From assembly GCA_026122225.1 (NCBI GenBank), contig JANEZZ010001566.1, positions 100,001 to 164,000 on the forward strand: a stretch of 64,000 nucleotides of DNA, given 5' to 3'. The stretch comes from Heloderma charlesbogerti. Its lineage: Eukaryota; Chordata; Lepidosauria; Squamata; Helodermatidae. This document shows, in pieces, positions 45,954 through 56,355 of this stretch (position 1 is its first letter; every line of letters starts with the position of its first letter). Under the pieces are notes generated by a model, which worked only from the letters and a program-made list of their open reading frames with translations, was not told the origin of the DNA and did not search any database. A program made the translations under genes and the position numbers.

Positions 45954-46687
45954 TAGGGATGTACGAAACACTTACCTGGTTTCATCCAGGGACATCCGCG
46001 GTGGGGGGGAGGTGCTCCGTCCCTCTCCCTGAAATCCTCGATGGGGGGGGAGGCGATCCGTTCCTCCCCCCCAGAATCCTGCCTGGCCGGCTCCACTCCG
46101 CAGCCAGGCCGTGGAGCCGCCGGCCGGGCCAACCCGCAGCGGGGCCTCCAGCCGCTGCCGGGCTGCTGTGGACGCAAATGGCATCCTGAGCAGGGGACAC
46201 CATTTGCGTCCTTATGGTAGCCCGTGATAGGCTACGTAAATATTTACATAGCCTATCACAGCTAAAGCGGGAATGCAAATGGCATAGGGGATGCCATTTG
46301 CGTTCCCGTTTTAGCCATCATAGGCTACGTAAATATTTACGTAGCCTATCACGGATAAAACAGGAACACAAATGGCGTAGGGAACACCATTTGCGTCCCT
46401 GCTTTAGCCATGATAGGCTACGTAAATATTTACGTAGCCTATCATGGGCTACCATAGGGACGCAAATGGTGTCCCCTACTCAGGAAGCCATTTGCGTCCG
46501 CAGCAGCCGGAGCCGCTGCCACCGGAGCCGAAGCCGCAGCTGGAGCCGCAGCCAGGTAGGCTCTGTTTCGCGGGGCTTTCGCAGGGTGGTGGGGCGGGTT
46601 GCTCCATTCCGCCACGGATTCCGGGGGGCCAAATTCACTGGAATTCGGCCCCCCTGGGATCCGTGGTAGAATTCTCTAACATCCCTA
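45954..46687 (-). mobile_element. Palindrome-array hAT-type element, copy F
   Basis: TAGGGATGTACGAAACACTT ... GAATTCTCTAACATCCCTA with a perfect 8-bp duplication TTAACCGG (45946-45953 and 46688-46695). It holds three TAGGCTACGTAAA hairpins near 46225, 46320 and 46408, alternating with GCAAATGGC/GCCATTTGC pairs. The third is a perfect 40-bp palindrome (46408-46447). Outward donor-like motifs are at 45971-45976 (reverse) and 46553-46560. It sits in the interior of the LTR element. Confidence 0.92.
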
Positions 46688-48022
46688 TTAACCGGGCACA
46701 CAGCAACAAAATGCCGAACAGGGAGGCGGGGGTCGCTTCATACTTGCATTCTTTACGCAGCCATTCATCTTCTTTGTGAGGTGGTGGGGTGATTTGCAGG
46801 GCTTCAAAGTAAAGCCTCACAGTTCGTATTTGTAAATCCCAAGTTTGAAACAAGACACAATGAGATACAGGGCAACTGCATCTTTGTCTTGCCAGGGGCA
46901 ACAAACGACTCAGGTCAGCTTTTTCTGCTGGGGTCTCAAACAGGAAAACAGTCTTAGTTTTCAATTGTAACATCATTTACAGCATCAGCTAGCCAGCTAT
47001 ACAGGTACAGCTGCTACGATATCTTCTTTTCTTCTCAATCAAGTTGGGTCTCCCAGCTTACACAGTTTATTGGCAGCTTGCAGGAGCATGGTGGTAGTAT
47101 TTGGCCTGGCCAGAAACATGCTGCCAGGTTTCTTGATCTCTTCAGCACACACACTCAGGCAGTCCAACACTGGACACTCAAATCAGTGGGATTTCTTTAT
47201 TGCAGGGAATCCCACGGCAAAAGCTTAAGGGTTACACTCTTCAGAAATCATATAGCTGATGGTCAGTAGCTACAGGCTCTATGCAATTCTAACACAGTTC
47301 AAAGCGAAACACGGTTACCTTGACAGAGATATTCAACATGGTCTCTCCGCTTCATTCTGCCCTGGGACCATCCTCGGGCACACTTCCCGCTCTAAGAGGG
47401 GTCTAGCCCATGTTCTGGGGGCTGATTCTTCACTTTTACTCCATTCTGTGTCTTCATCTTTTGGGTCTTCATTTTCATTTTCCACTTCTTAGGGATTTCA
47501 TCCCAATTAGGCAAGGTGGTGATGTGGCACGCCTTGGAAAGCTGTGGGCAATTCTTCCGAGCTTGGCGTATCAGTCTAACGGCTACTCCTTTGGCTTCAC
47601 GCTCCCACACCTCGGTAGAGGCCAGGCTGTCCTGCAACATTTCTCTAATTAATAGCTTCAGATCTTGCTCTTTTCTCAGTTCATCCTTGGGCTATTTCCT
47701 CTCTCCATTCTAACTCCTTCTGCCCCACAGCTCCTAAAGCTGTCAGCAACAGCCATGCTAGAGGCCCTGCACGCTACTTTTCTTTAGCTGACCACTTTCC
47801 CAGCTGCGGAGATTCTAATGCAGTTTCCAGACCCACTGGGGTGCAGTCCTCTTTGACCTCTGGCCATGCCATCAGGCCACTCAGGACCACCAATTGCTTT
47901 GTGGCTGGACCCCACAGACCATCCTGTGGCCAGCCTGGGAGTCAGTTTAACACGCCGACCCCCTGATCCTCCTTCCCTTTGTATCTGAACATAGCAGTAT
48001 TTTTGGCACCCTGCTTGCCAAA

Positions 48023-48536
48023 TATGTCACCCCGACTGTGGGCGTTGAACTCTTAGGTTAGAAGTGCTGAGACAGTGATACATCAGACTCAAAGGTTTCC
48101 TTACAAGGAGACTTTATTGGGTAACTTACAGCACACAGGCATACCCAATGGTTGGATCAGACAGCTTCTCTGAACCCCGAGCCACTGGGTCAAATGGGTC
48201 TTATACTCTACAGGTTAGCAATAAGCAGTGTAACAGCAGCATGCAACCCTAGCATTCATTCTCAGCGTAAACCAACAGCACTTGGTTCTCAAGCATAGCC
48301 ACCTGCAGCTTTAAGGTAAACAAACTCTGCTTCTCAGGCTCATCAGTGATAAGACATTCTCCTCATTAGCGAGGAATGTTCTGAGAAGGCTGTTATCGGC
48401 CTTTTCACTCATCTGCACATGCTCAGAGGCTTACTAGCAAGGGAATTGCACCAGTAATGAACTTAAGCAAGCATTACAGATCTCTAGGCCTCCCTAACAC
48501 TACAAATGACTTGGCTACGCTCCTAGGACCAATACA
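48023..48536 (-). repeat. 5' LTR
   Basis: The outer end ACCAATACA adjoins CAGCC at 48537. The inner end TATGTCACCCC borders the candidate primer-binding site at 48005-48022 (reverse). The TATA-like site is near 48200 and the poly-A signal at 48113-48118, both read on the minus strand. Confidence 0.92.
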
Positions 48537-48589
48537 CAGCCCTATGTTAACTGCTCTGAGGAAGATCAGGGCTTTCATTTATTCATTAC

Positions 48590-48716
48590 AGCCTTTCCCA
48601 GCTGATACCCTCCAGATGTGTTAGAATACAATTCCCAGGGTCCCCAGCCAATGGCCATGCTGGCTTGGGTTGATGGGAGTTGTAGTCCAGCACATCTGGA
48701 AGACACTAGGTTGGGC
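48590..48716. mobile_element. Small foldback element
   Basis: CCTCCAGATGTGTTAGAATACA on the left faces TGTAGTCCAGCACATCTGGA on the right around a CCAGCCAATGGCCATGCTGG core. A member of the family at 12984 and 59394. Confidence 0.75.
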
Positions 48717-48754
48717 TTTACATCTTCCATAGAACTCAAGGTGGCATACACAGA

Positions 48755-48812
48755 GTTCCCAAGTGGTCTCTTACCCAGGCATTGACTAGACTCAGACCTG
48801 CTTAGCTTCTGT
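48755..48812 (-). repeat. Decayed 5S-like SINE scrap, antisense
   Basis: AAGTGGTCTCTTACCCAGGC, GACTAGACTCAGACC and TGCTTAGCTTCTG follow the order of the 5S-derived segment at 24659 with many changes. Weak identification. Confidence 0.35.
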
Positions 48813-49847
48813 TTGGTTGCTGCATCGTATGTCCCATGTATCAGGACATGTTCCCCACTTCCCTGAGCAGAGAAATTCTAGAAGCAGCTCTTCCTGGGGT
48901 TTGGCTTCCTTTGGAAGGAGCAATCATTGGCAGCTTATGATGGTTTGCAATATTTGGGTTTATTTACAAATATACAAGTGCAGCGTAGGTGGAGAAAAAC
49001 AGCATAGCACTTTCACAAGCAGGAAGTCCATTGCCACTGCCCATCAAATCTCCACACAGACGCTCCAGCACTTCATGATGCCTTCTAGCCATCAGTTACA
49101 TCTCTTGTTCTTTGTCTCTCATTCTGTGTCTCGAAACTGCACTTCCTTTCTCACTCTGCCAAAACCTTTTGTTGTTACCTTGTGCACACACAGAAAGACA
49201 TGTCCATTCCTTCAGCTTATCACCTTCCTCAAACCAATTGCTCTTTTCATTCATAACATTCAAGAACGATCCCAGCCCTGCTGTTTTCAAGCCATTAGCT
49301 CCATTAAGGACCCATTAAACCACCACTCCATGCAATTAACATGCCTTTTCTTCAATCTCCAAATTGCGAACCACAGTCTGGAGGGCACCAGGATGGCGAA
49401 GGCTGAGGTAGGTGTTATCTAAATATTTCATCTCCATGCAACTGTGGCTGTGGATATGAATCCTCCATATAGTGACTACTGTCAAGTTGTATGTACATGT
49501 TGGTTGGGGAACATTATCTCCTCCTGGCTCATTCTAACTCATGCTCATTCTTCTGCATTATCCCAATCTCAGTTAAACATTTGAACTGTCGCTAGGTCAC
49601 CTTTTTCCATTATAAAGTGTACTGTAGACAGAGGCCCAGTGGGAACATTAAAATCCCATAACACCATGACACAGAACATTGCATTTCTTCTGACAAGGAG
49701 GCAGATTGAGACTCTACTTTTTAATAAATAAAAATAAATAAAAATAGATCTTGTTATTCCTAACTGATGAACAGAAAGTTTCCTGAATAAATATTGTCTG
49801 CAAAGTAAACAGACATGCAAGTTTTCAGCCAACCAGTTGCTGGATTC

Positions 49848-50363
49848 TAGGGGTATACGGATTACTCACCCCATTCCAGTCCAGGGTGAGTGGGCAATCC
49901 GTCCCTCCGGAATCCTCCCCAGCCGGCTCTGCTCCACGGTGAGTCTGCAGAGCCGCCGGCCAGAGCCGCCCGCAGCCGGAACTCCGTCCGCTGCTGGGCT
50001 GTGGCCGCCATTTGCGTCCCTGCGTTAGCCGTGATAGGCTACGTATATATTTACGTAGCCTAGCACAGCAAAAGGCAGGGATGCAAATGGCATAGTGGCC
50101 GCCATTTGCGTCCCTGCTCTTTGCCATGATAGGCTATGTAAATACTTACGTAGCCTATCATGGCTAAAGTAGGGAGGGAAATGGCGGCCGCAGACCAGGG
50201 CAGCCATTCACGGCCGCAGACGAGGGCAGCGGACAGCTGACAAAAGGTAGGGTCTGTCCAGGGGAAATTTCACGGGGTGGCCTGCTCTGTTCCTCCATGG
50301 ACTCTGGGGGGGCAGATTCTAAAGCCTCACTGGAGTCCATGGCGGAATTCTCTAACATCCCTA
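49848..50363 (-). mobile_element. Palindrome-array hAT-type element, copy G (short)
   Basis: TAGGGGTATACGGATTACTC ... GAATTCTCTAACATCCCTA, flanked by CTGGATTC and CTAGATTC (7 of 8). It has only two CTACGTA-type hairpins (near 50030 and 50125) and one GCAAATGGC pair. At 516 bp it is the shortest copy and most resembles copy B. Outward donor-like motifs are at 49864-49870 (reverse) and 50243-50252. Confidence 0.85.
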
Positions 50364-50639
50364 CTAGATTCCATAATACAGTGCTAAATATTTGGAAAGC
50401 ACTTGCTTCCACTTGTCCTTAGCCACCAGTATTAGTCATTGGCTTGGGGTTGTGATGCAGACATTTAGACAAAACCCAAGAAGTGATGGAATTTCCCGTT
50501 TATAGACATCATGTTGCATTTTAGCCAGAAGTAAGTTAGGGATCAAAATGACAAATGATATTTGCAGAATATTGGAGGGGGGGGGAGAAAAACTAGCATA
50601 AATTTCTGGTTGTAATTCAAGCAATCACTTTGTCTAGAG

Positions 50640-51190
50640 AAGCCCAAGTCATGGGCCTCTCTAGGAGCCCCAGTGATGAAGTGTCTCAGCCCCAGTCAGC
50701 AAACAAGCGAGTTAAGCAACTGTGTGAGGGGAAGGTAAATGAAACTACTTAGTTATCTATTAAATTACCTCAGGTAATCATTTATAATTCATAAATAGCA
50801 GCTGAAGCCAAAACAAGGGCACAGCAAAGGGAGCTAAATCCCAGAGGGGTAACACTTTACAAACTTGCAGTAGAGAGCTAAATATCTGGGGGGAGGGGGA
50901 ATCCAGCAAAAACTTACAGGTCTTGCAGCTTTGTACTAACAAAGATCCCTGAGTGGCTGAAAAGAATTTTAACTAATCCCAAGCTTGAAAAGGGGGAATA
51001 AAAACAGTTAACAGCTCCCCACGAACTAGAGGAGAATGTGCTTATAAACTGAAAACAGGGCAGGCTAGCTTCAGTTTGGGCTCAGGGTTTAGGCTTTAAA
51101 GAGCAGTTTCTTACATAAAACAAGTTTAAGAGTTCAGCTTATCATTTAGTTTTTTAAAAAAGAGAGAGAAAAAGACTCAGTCCTTACAAA
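50640..51190 (+). mobile_element. CR1 5' UTR-like segment
   Basis: CAGCAAACAAGCGAGTTAAGC AACTGTGTGAGG and nearby phrases match 52250-52320 at the start of the plus-strand CR1. It lacks coding sequence, and an antisense CR1 3' part follows immediately. Confidence 0.55.
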
Positions 51191-51213
51191 GCACGTCCTC
51201 CCAAACCCCCTAC

Positions 51214-51940
51214 CCTTTCATAGAATCACAGCATCATAGAATCACAGAATAGTAGGGTTGGAAGGGGCCTACAAGGCCACTGAGTCCAACCCCCTGCTCA
51301 ATGCAGGAATCCAAGTCAGAGCATCCCGGACAGGTGGCTGTCCAGCCTTGTCTTGAATGCCTCCAGTGTGGGAGAGCCCACCACCTCCCGAGGTAATTGG
51401 TTCCATTGTCATATTGCTCTAACAGTCAGGAAGTTTTTCCTGATGTTCAGCTGGAATCTGGCTTCCTGTAACTTGAGCCCATTATTCCGTGTCCTGCATT
51501 CTGGGATGATCGAGAAGAGATCCTGGCCTTCCTCTCTGTGACAACCTTTCAAGTACTTGAAGAGCGCTATCATATCTCCCCTCAGTCTTTTCTCAAGGCT
51601 AAACATGCCCAGTTCTTTCAGACTCTCTTCATAGGGCCTTGTTTCCAGTCCCCTGATCATCTTTGTTGCCCTCCTCTGAACCCTCTCCAGTTTGTCTGCA
51701 AACTTCTTAAAATGTGGTGCCCAGAACTGGACACAGTACTCCAGATGAGGCCTAACCAGTGCTGAGTAGAGGGGAACTAGTACTTCCCGGGAATTGGAAG
51801 CTATGCTTCTATTAATGCAGCCCAAAATAGCATTTGCCTTTTTTGCAGCCACATCACATTGTTGGCTCATATTCAGCTTGTGATCGACAACAATTCAAAG
51901 ATCGTTCTCGCTTGCAGTGTTGTTGTGCCTTTGTCTGCTG
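51214..51940 (-). pseudogene. CR1 LINE, end of reverse transcriptase and 3' UTR, antisense
   Basis: On the minus strand it reads [71 protein letters not shown] and [12 protein letters not shown], with a long open frame 51409-51870. It ends in the CR1 terminus near 51214. It is better preserved than the copy at 32838. The core RT (YADD) is outside the fragment. Its 5' edge carries the AAGCGAGAACGATCTTTGAA motif also seen at 32855. Confidence 0.93.
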
Positions 51941-52427
51941 TCCCCTCCAACAATTCATTAAATAGAGGATCTCCCCTAAATAGGTCTCCCATTTACTATA
52001 GGTCTCCCCATAGTCCTTCTTAAATAGGAAAGCCATCCCCTGGGGGGCCAATTGACCTACATTCCCAGCAGCTGGAAGCTAGTGCTGATCAAGAGTTCAC
52101 ACATAGCCTCCTTTGTTTATCGAACAAAGCCCTCCAATCAGATTCACTGCAGTAGCAGTTGGACCTATCTAAATAAAAAAGCACGCTTGCGAGGGAGTTC
52201 CTCTGAGTGCGAGGAACCCCTGTGATTAAGCATCTCAGCCCAGAGACAAAACATCAGCAAACAAGCAGGTTAAGCAACTGTACGTGTTTAGCAACAGTGT
52301 GAGGAAGCCAGGGCAGTAAACTTACAATAAGTAACTGTAAATAAATAACTATAACTACATCCCTCACTTTCTCATAGTAAACAACTAAGTTTTCCAGGTA
52401 AAACTCACCCAAATAAAAAAACCAGTC

Positions 52428-53310
52428 ATGAAGGTAGAAAGTCAGCAGGACTGTGGGGGCTATCCAGTGTATTGCACTGAATGCCACATGTACAACTATC
52501 TGCCTCCTGGACAGAAGTCGTGGGTTTGTACTCGGTGTAATTTGCTCCTGGCTCTCAGGGAACAAGTTCTTTCCTTTGAGGCCAAGGTTGCTGATCTGGA
52601 GAACCTAAGAGGGGCAGAGCAATTGGTGGATGAGACCATCAGGAACCTAATAGTGGTGTCCCACTCCATAGGTGACTGTTCCTCTTCAGTCACAGAGAAT
52701 GTGGGTCTCAGGGAAGGAGGGCATCATTCTGAGTAAGAGGGAAATAATCCCTTAGAAGGGACCCATTCCTTGGAAGATGAGCAAATATCCTCTCGCACTG
52801 AGGATGTGCCTCCAGGGGGAAGTGAGCTTATGGTATTGGGAGATTCGTTCATTAAACACATAGGCGGCTGCATTTGTGATGGGTGTCTGGACCACACGGT
52901 GAATTGCTTGCCTGATGCGAAGGTTGTGGACATCACACACTGTCTAGATAGTATAGTAGATAGTGCCGGGGAGGAACTAGTTGTCATGGTCCATGTTGGC
53001 CCCAACGATGTGGGGAAATGTAGTTGTGAGGTCCTGGAAGCCAAATTTAGGTCGCTAGGTAGGAGGCTGAAATCCAGGACCACCAAGGTGGCTTTCTCGG
53101 AAATGCTACCTGTTCCATGCTAGGACAGCTAGACAGGCGAAGCTCAGGAGTCTCAATGCATGGAGGAGACGGTGGTGCAGGGAGGTAGGGTTCAGATTTG
53201 TTAGGCACTGGGGAACGTTTTGGGACAAGCTGGGCCTGAACAAGAGGAATGGGCTCCACTTGAACCAAAATGGCACCAGACTGCTGGTAGCATTAAAAAA
53301 AAGGTGGCAG
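52428..53310 (+). pseudogene. CR1 ORF1: zinc-finger-like plus esterase-like protein (broken)
   Basis: ATG 52428 opens a frame with a paired-cysteine module (CTECHMYNYLPPGQKSWVC, CTRCNLLL) and a coiled-coil-like stretch (REQVLSFEAKVADLENL). A stop lies at 52734. The same frame resumes with LMVLGDSFIKHI, the GDS nucleophile block of SGNH hydrolases, and VHVGPNDVG, the GxND block. A shifted frame carries WCREVGFRFVRHWGTFWDK and RNGLHLN, the block with the catalytic His. The Asp expected before it is Asn here. CR1 ORF1 proteins with PHD-like and esterase domains are known, and the order here fits. Not functional. Confidence 0.85.
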
Positions 53311-53574
53311 AGCAGCTTTTAAACTAAACCCTGGGGGAGAGCCGACAGGAGCTAGGAAGCATCCAGTTCAGGTTAAGTCTGAACTGCACTTAACCTTAAG
53401 TCTGAACTGAACTTAACCCAAGGGGATGAAGATGAAAATGTTTTCAATCGCCCAAATGTAGAAGGGGAAGAAATAGGCCATGAGTATATGCTAGAGCACG
53501 ATAGCCAATCAGAGAGGCTCAAGTGCCATAGTAAAAGATGCACACGCCAGAGACATCTGGGGAGGGACACTGTG

Positions 53575-53938
53575 TATAGGTGTTTCTATACAAATGCTAG
53601 AAGCCTCTGAGCCAAAACAGGAGAGTTGGAGTGCTTGGTTTTAAAGGAGAATCTGGATATAGTGGGCATTACTGAAACCTGGTGGAATGGAGGGAACCAG
53701 TGAGATACGGTCATCTCTGGATATAAACTCTACAGGAAGGGCAGGGAAGGGCGTACTGGGGGAGGTGTGCCCTCAAAGAGGGCATGTTGTCAAGCTGACT
53801 AGAATACCTAAAAGGGCTAGAGTGTTCCGCAGAAGCACTGAGGGTGACAATACCAAGCTTCAAAACTAATTTAGTGCTAGAACATGTTATCGTCCCCCAG
53901 ACCAGAATGTTCAGGGGAGTGGAGATAGATATGCCACA
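53575..53938 (+). pseudogene. CR1 ORF2 endonuclease, N-terminal part (broken)
   Basis: Shifted frames read FYTNARSL, then GELECLVLKENLDIVGITET WW, then SGYKLYRKGRAGKG and, near 53885, CYRPPDQNVQGSGD. These are the first strands, the catalytic Glu (TETWW) and the YRPP strand of the CR1 endonuclease. The metal-binding GDFN and the SDH motifs are missing because the element ends here. Confidence 0.8.
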
Positions 53939-53940
53939 TC

Positions 53941-55230
53941 CACAAGCCTCTTCATCTCCCCGGCCCACCCCCAGGTGAGTGAAACAACTGGATGGGCTCC
54001 AAGGCCCAATTCACTTGAATAAACAAAATGGAGGAAGAGGAGGCTGTAAAAGCTTCTGCCGCTCCTTCTGCTCTGCCTGGCTCTGGATGGCAAAGCATGG
54101 GATAGAGAGAGAGCTCCAAGATCAGAGCCCTCTGTCTGTGGGGTGTTGATCCCTTAGGGTTGCACTCTGGGGCATTCTTGAAATTTATCACCCAAGCTAA
54201 CCCAAGGGACAATGGCATCTGCGAAGTTTAGGAACCAATTCAGGGTGGGCCTTTACTGAGGAAGGACTCATCAGCCCAGTGGAGGTGATAGCTCCTTTAG
54301 AGTTCTGACTGGTTCTGACTGAAACCCAGAGCGTATTCACTGCCCCACTGATGTCGGAGCCATGAGCCTCCACTGCATCAGCCATTTCCTCCATACTTCT
54401 GACACACATCCCCATTCCATTCAGGCTCATGCAAACCTCTGGCTTCTTGGCTTTCCTGTTTCCTGCTTCTGTACCACACCAGGGTCATAACTGACAATAG
54501 TGCTAATATTATATTATTTAATTCTAACTTAGTACTGTAATAGTGATCTGAAGGTTACTTTGCCACCAAATGATGAATTACTGTATTTTGCCCACATCAT
54601 CATCATCATTACGTTCTGGTTAACGAGAAGGAAATGAGATAAGGAACAATCCTAAGAGAAAAATGAATGATGGAAATTCTCATAGGGCCTGCTAATTTAT
54701 GTTATAAGAACCATGAATATCATATTCTTGAAGCACATCTAGAGCATGTTCACATATCTCGTCTGGGAAGCTTAAGATATGTCTGGCGTAGTTGTTTTTA
54801 ATTGTTATTTACATAATACATACTGATATCATAATACCTGATAAGTGCTAACACCCAATGCTTCTCACAATGATCAACTTTTAACATCAAAGTTAATCAC
54901 AAATTAAAAGCAGCCTCAAGAACGTAAACACAATCCATTTTTATACCATTTAATCATCCCTAGAAAAGAAGCTCTGACAGAATGTTTACATGTCTCATCT
55001 CAGAAACTTAAGAGAGGTCTGGCTTTTTAACTTTCATTCAGTTCCCATCTATTTGTAATTCATGACTGATTCTGTTCCCATTTTCTGTTAATTTGTTACT
55101 GGACAACTGGAGACTATAAAGAGCAGGGCAGGTCCTCCAGCCTCCAAAGCAATTGCCTTTTCCTCAGACATTATTGCCACCAGCTAACTAGGCTAAGGTT
55201 GCCAAACAACCACAAACAAAACTCATGCGG
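53941..55230. other. Unassigned stretch
   Basis: Two similar segments, TCTCGTCTGGGAAGCTTAAG (about 54758) and TCTCATCTCAGAAACTTAAG (about 54992), each followed by AGAGGTCTGGCTTTT-like sequence, suggest a local duplication or repeat pair. No gene seen. Confidence 0.4.
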
Positions 55231-55571
55231 CAGGGACAGTGTCAAGGGTAGGCATGGCTGGGCAGCTGCTGAGGGCCCACACCCCAGCAGGGACCCACTG
55301 ACAAGAACCCCTAGAGCAAGCTGCTTGTTCACCTGCCTCTCACTCTGGCCCAGACAACAGTGGTGGTGAGAAGGAGGAGGAGGAGATGCCTCTGCCTACT
55401 TGCTCCCTGGCGCTCAGCCTGCCAAGCAAGCAAGTGGCAGCAATGATGAGAAAGAGGAGAAGGAGCAAGAACAGCTGGTGACAATGGTGATGAGAAGGGA
55501 GCCTCACTAAGGCAGGGGGCCCACTGAGGGTGTCTTGCTCAAGGGCCCTCAAAAACGTGGAGCTGGCACTG
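55231..55571 (-). mobile_element. Non-autonomous hAT element, inverted relative of 36885
   Basis: CAGGGACAGTGTCAAGGGTAG at the left and GAGCTGGCACTG at the right correspond to the reversed ends of the element at 36885-37245. The target duplication is not convincing (4 of 8). Confidence 0.6.
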
Positions 55572-55884
55572 CCACGGGCATCCATTTTTTTTTAGCTTTG
55601 GGACCAGCTGTGTGTGTGTGTGTGTGCATGCGTGCATGTGTGTGTAAAAGTTAACACTTGTCATGTTGTTCTGAATAAAAGTCAGCAGCTTTCGCTAACC
55701 TACAGCGTACTCCTAAGCTCCATTGAGTTCAATGGTACTTACTCCCAGGTACGTGTGTAAGTGTGTAGGGGACTGCAGCCTTATTGTGTGTGTGCTTGGG
55801 CTGTATAACCCAGACACATATGCAGTGCTAAGGACACTGGGATCAGCCCTGTGTGAAATGCTATTATAGTACAAACTTTACAGG

Positions 55885-55950
55885 ATGGTCCCCAACTCAG
55901 TGGACGTGGACCTGCTGTGTATGCAGAAGGCCCTGAGCTCAGAACCGAAC
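55885..55950 (+). mobile_element. Decayed tRNA-SINE head
   Basis: CCCAACTCAGTGGACGTGGA and TATGCAGAAGGCCCTGAGC follow the A-box to B-box layout of the SINE at 36530 with many changes. Confidence 0.35.
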
Positions 55951-56355
55951 AACACTAGCTTAACCCTAGTCCCCAAATAGGTTCAGCACCGTGGATAGCT
56001 CCTTTAGAGTTCTGGCTGGGTTCTGACTAAAACCCAGAATGGATGCTCAGCCCCACTGAAATTGGAGCCACCAGCCTTCACTGCCTCAACCTGAGATGTT
56101 GGTGGATCATGGCCAGCTAGAGGAGATAAATTTGGGCTAGAATCTAGCTGATAGATGGACCAGTAATCTGAAGGTGCTTCTAGACAGGCAGCTCCAAGCA
56201 CTACCCAAGCAGCGCTCTTCCACCATCAACTAACAAGTGGAATTGTAATACACTACTGGGGGCATCACACTTTTTCTGTGTATTCATCCTCCAAGTTGGC
56301 TTTTCTGAAAATGGAGAAAAGAACCACAGGGAAAACACAGGGGGACAATGATAGG

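Larger units (their letters stand above)
41506..48022 (-). pseudogene. Decayed internal region of the LTR element
   Basis: No intact gag, protease, RT, integrase or envelope frame remains, and I recognise no catalytic motif. Close to the polypurine tract (41657-41863, minus) a short frame contains SDWFQGIRGWWKW. Its position next to the 3' LTR would suit the end of an envelope protein, but I cannot support that by motif. Short minus-strand frames at 44974-45204, 46690-46976 and 47392-47640 are unassigned. About 3 kb of the apparent interior is foreign (BovB 42672-44955; copy F 45954-46687), so roughly 3.5 kb of original interior is left and much has been lost. Confidence 0.5.
40991..48536 (-). 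mobile_element. LTR retrotransposon / endogenous retrovirus-like element with paired LTRs
   Basis: Two direct repeats of about 515 bp (40991-41505 and 48023-48536) enclose the interior. The outer flanks carry the same 5 bases, CAGCC (40986-40990 and 48537-48541). On the minus strand each LTR starts TGTATTGG, carries AGTATAAGACC (TATA-like) and CCCAATAAAGTC (poly-A signal). The purine-rich GAGGGTGGAA abuts the 3' LTR as a polypurine tract. After the 5' LTR comes TTTGGCAAGCAGGGTGCC, a candidate primer-binding site. The interior is badly decayed and holds a BovB and a palindrome-array element. Five-base duplications fit retroviral integrases. Confidence 0.9.
52160..53940 (+). mobile_element. CR1 LINE 5' part: 5' UTR, ORF1 and endonuclease start
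   Basis: Sense-strand CR1 from the 5' UTR through ORF1 to the middle of the ORF2 endonuclease, where it breaks off at about 53940. It stands head to head with the antisense 3' part at 51214-51940. The two pieces do not overlap in content, so they may derive from one inverted insertion or from two. Confidence 0.8.

Noticed and set aside
48817..49422. 201-codon ORF on the plus strand
   Set aside because: No recognisable domain or splice context; composition (His/Ser/Phe) and surroundings suggest chance. It could be a remnant of an unknown repeat.
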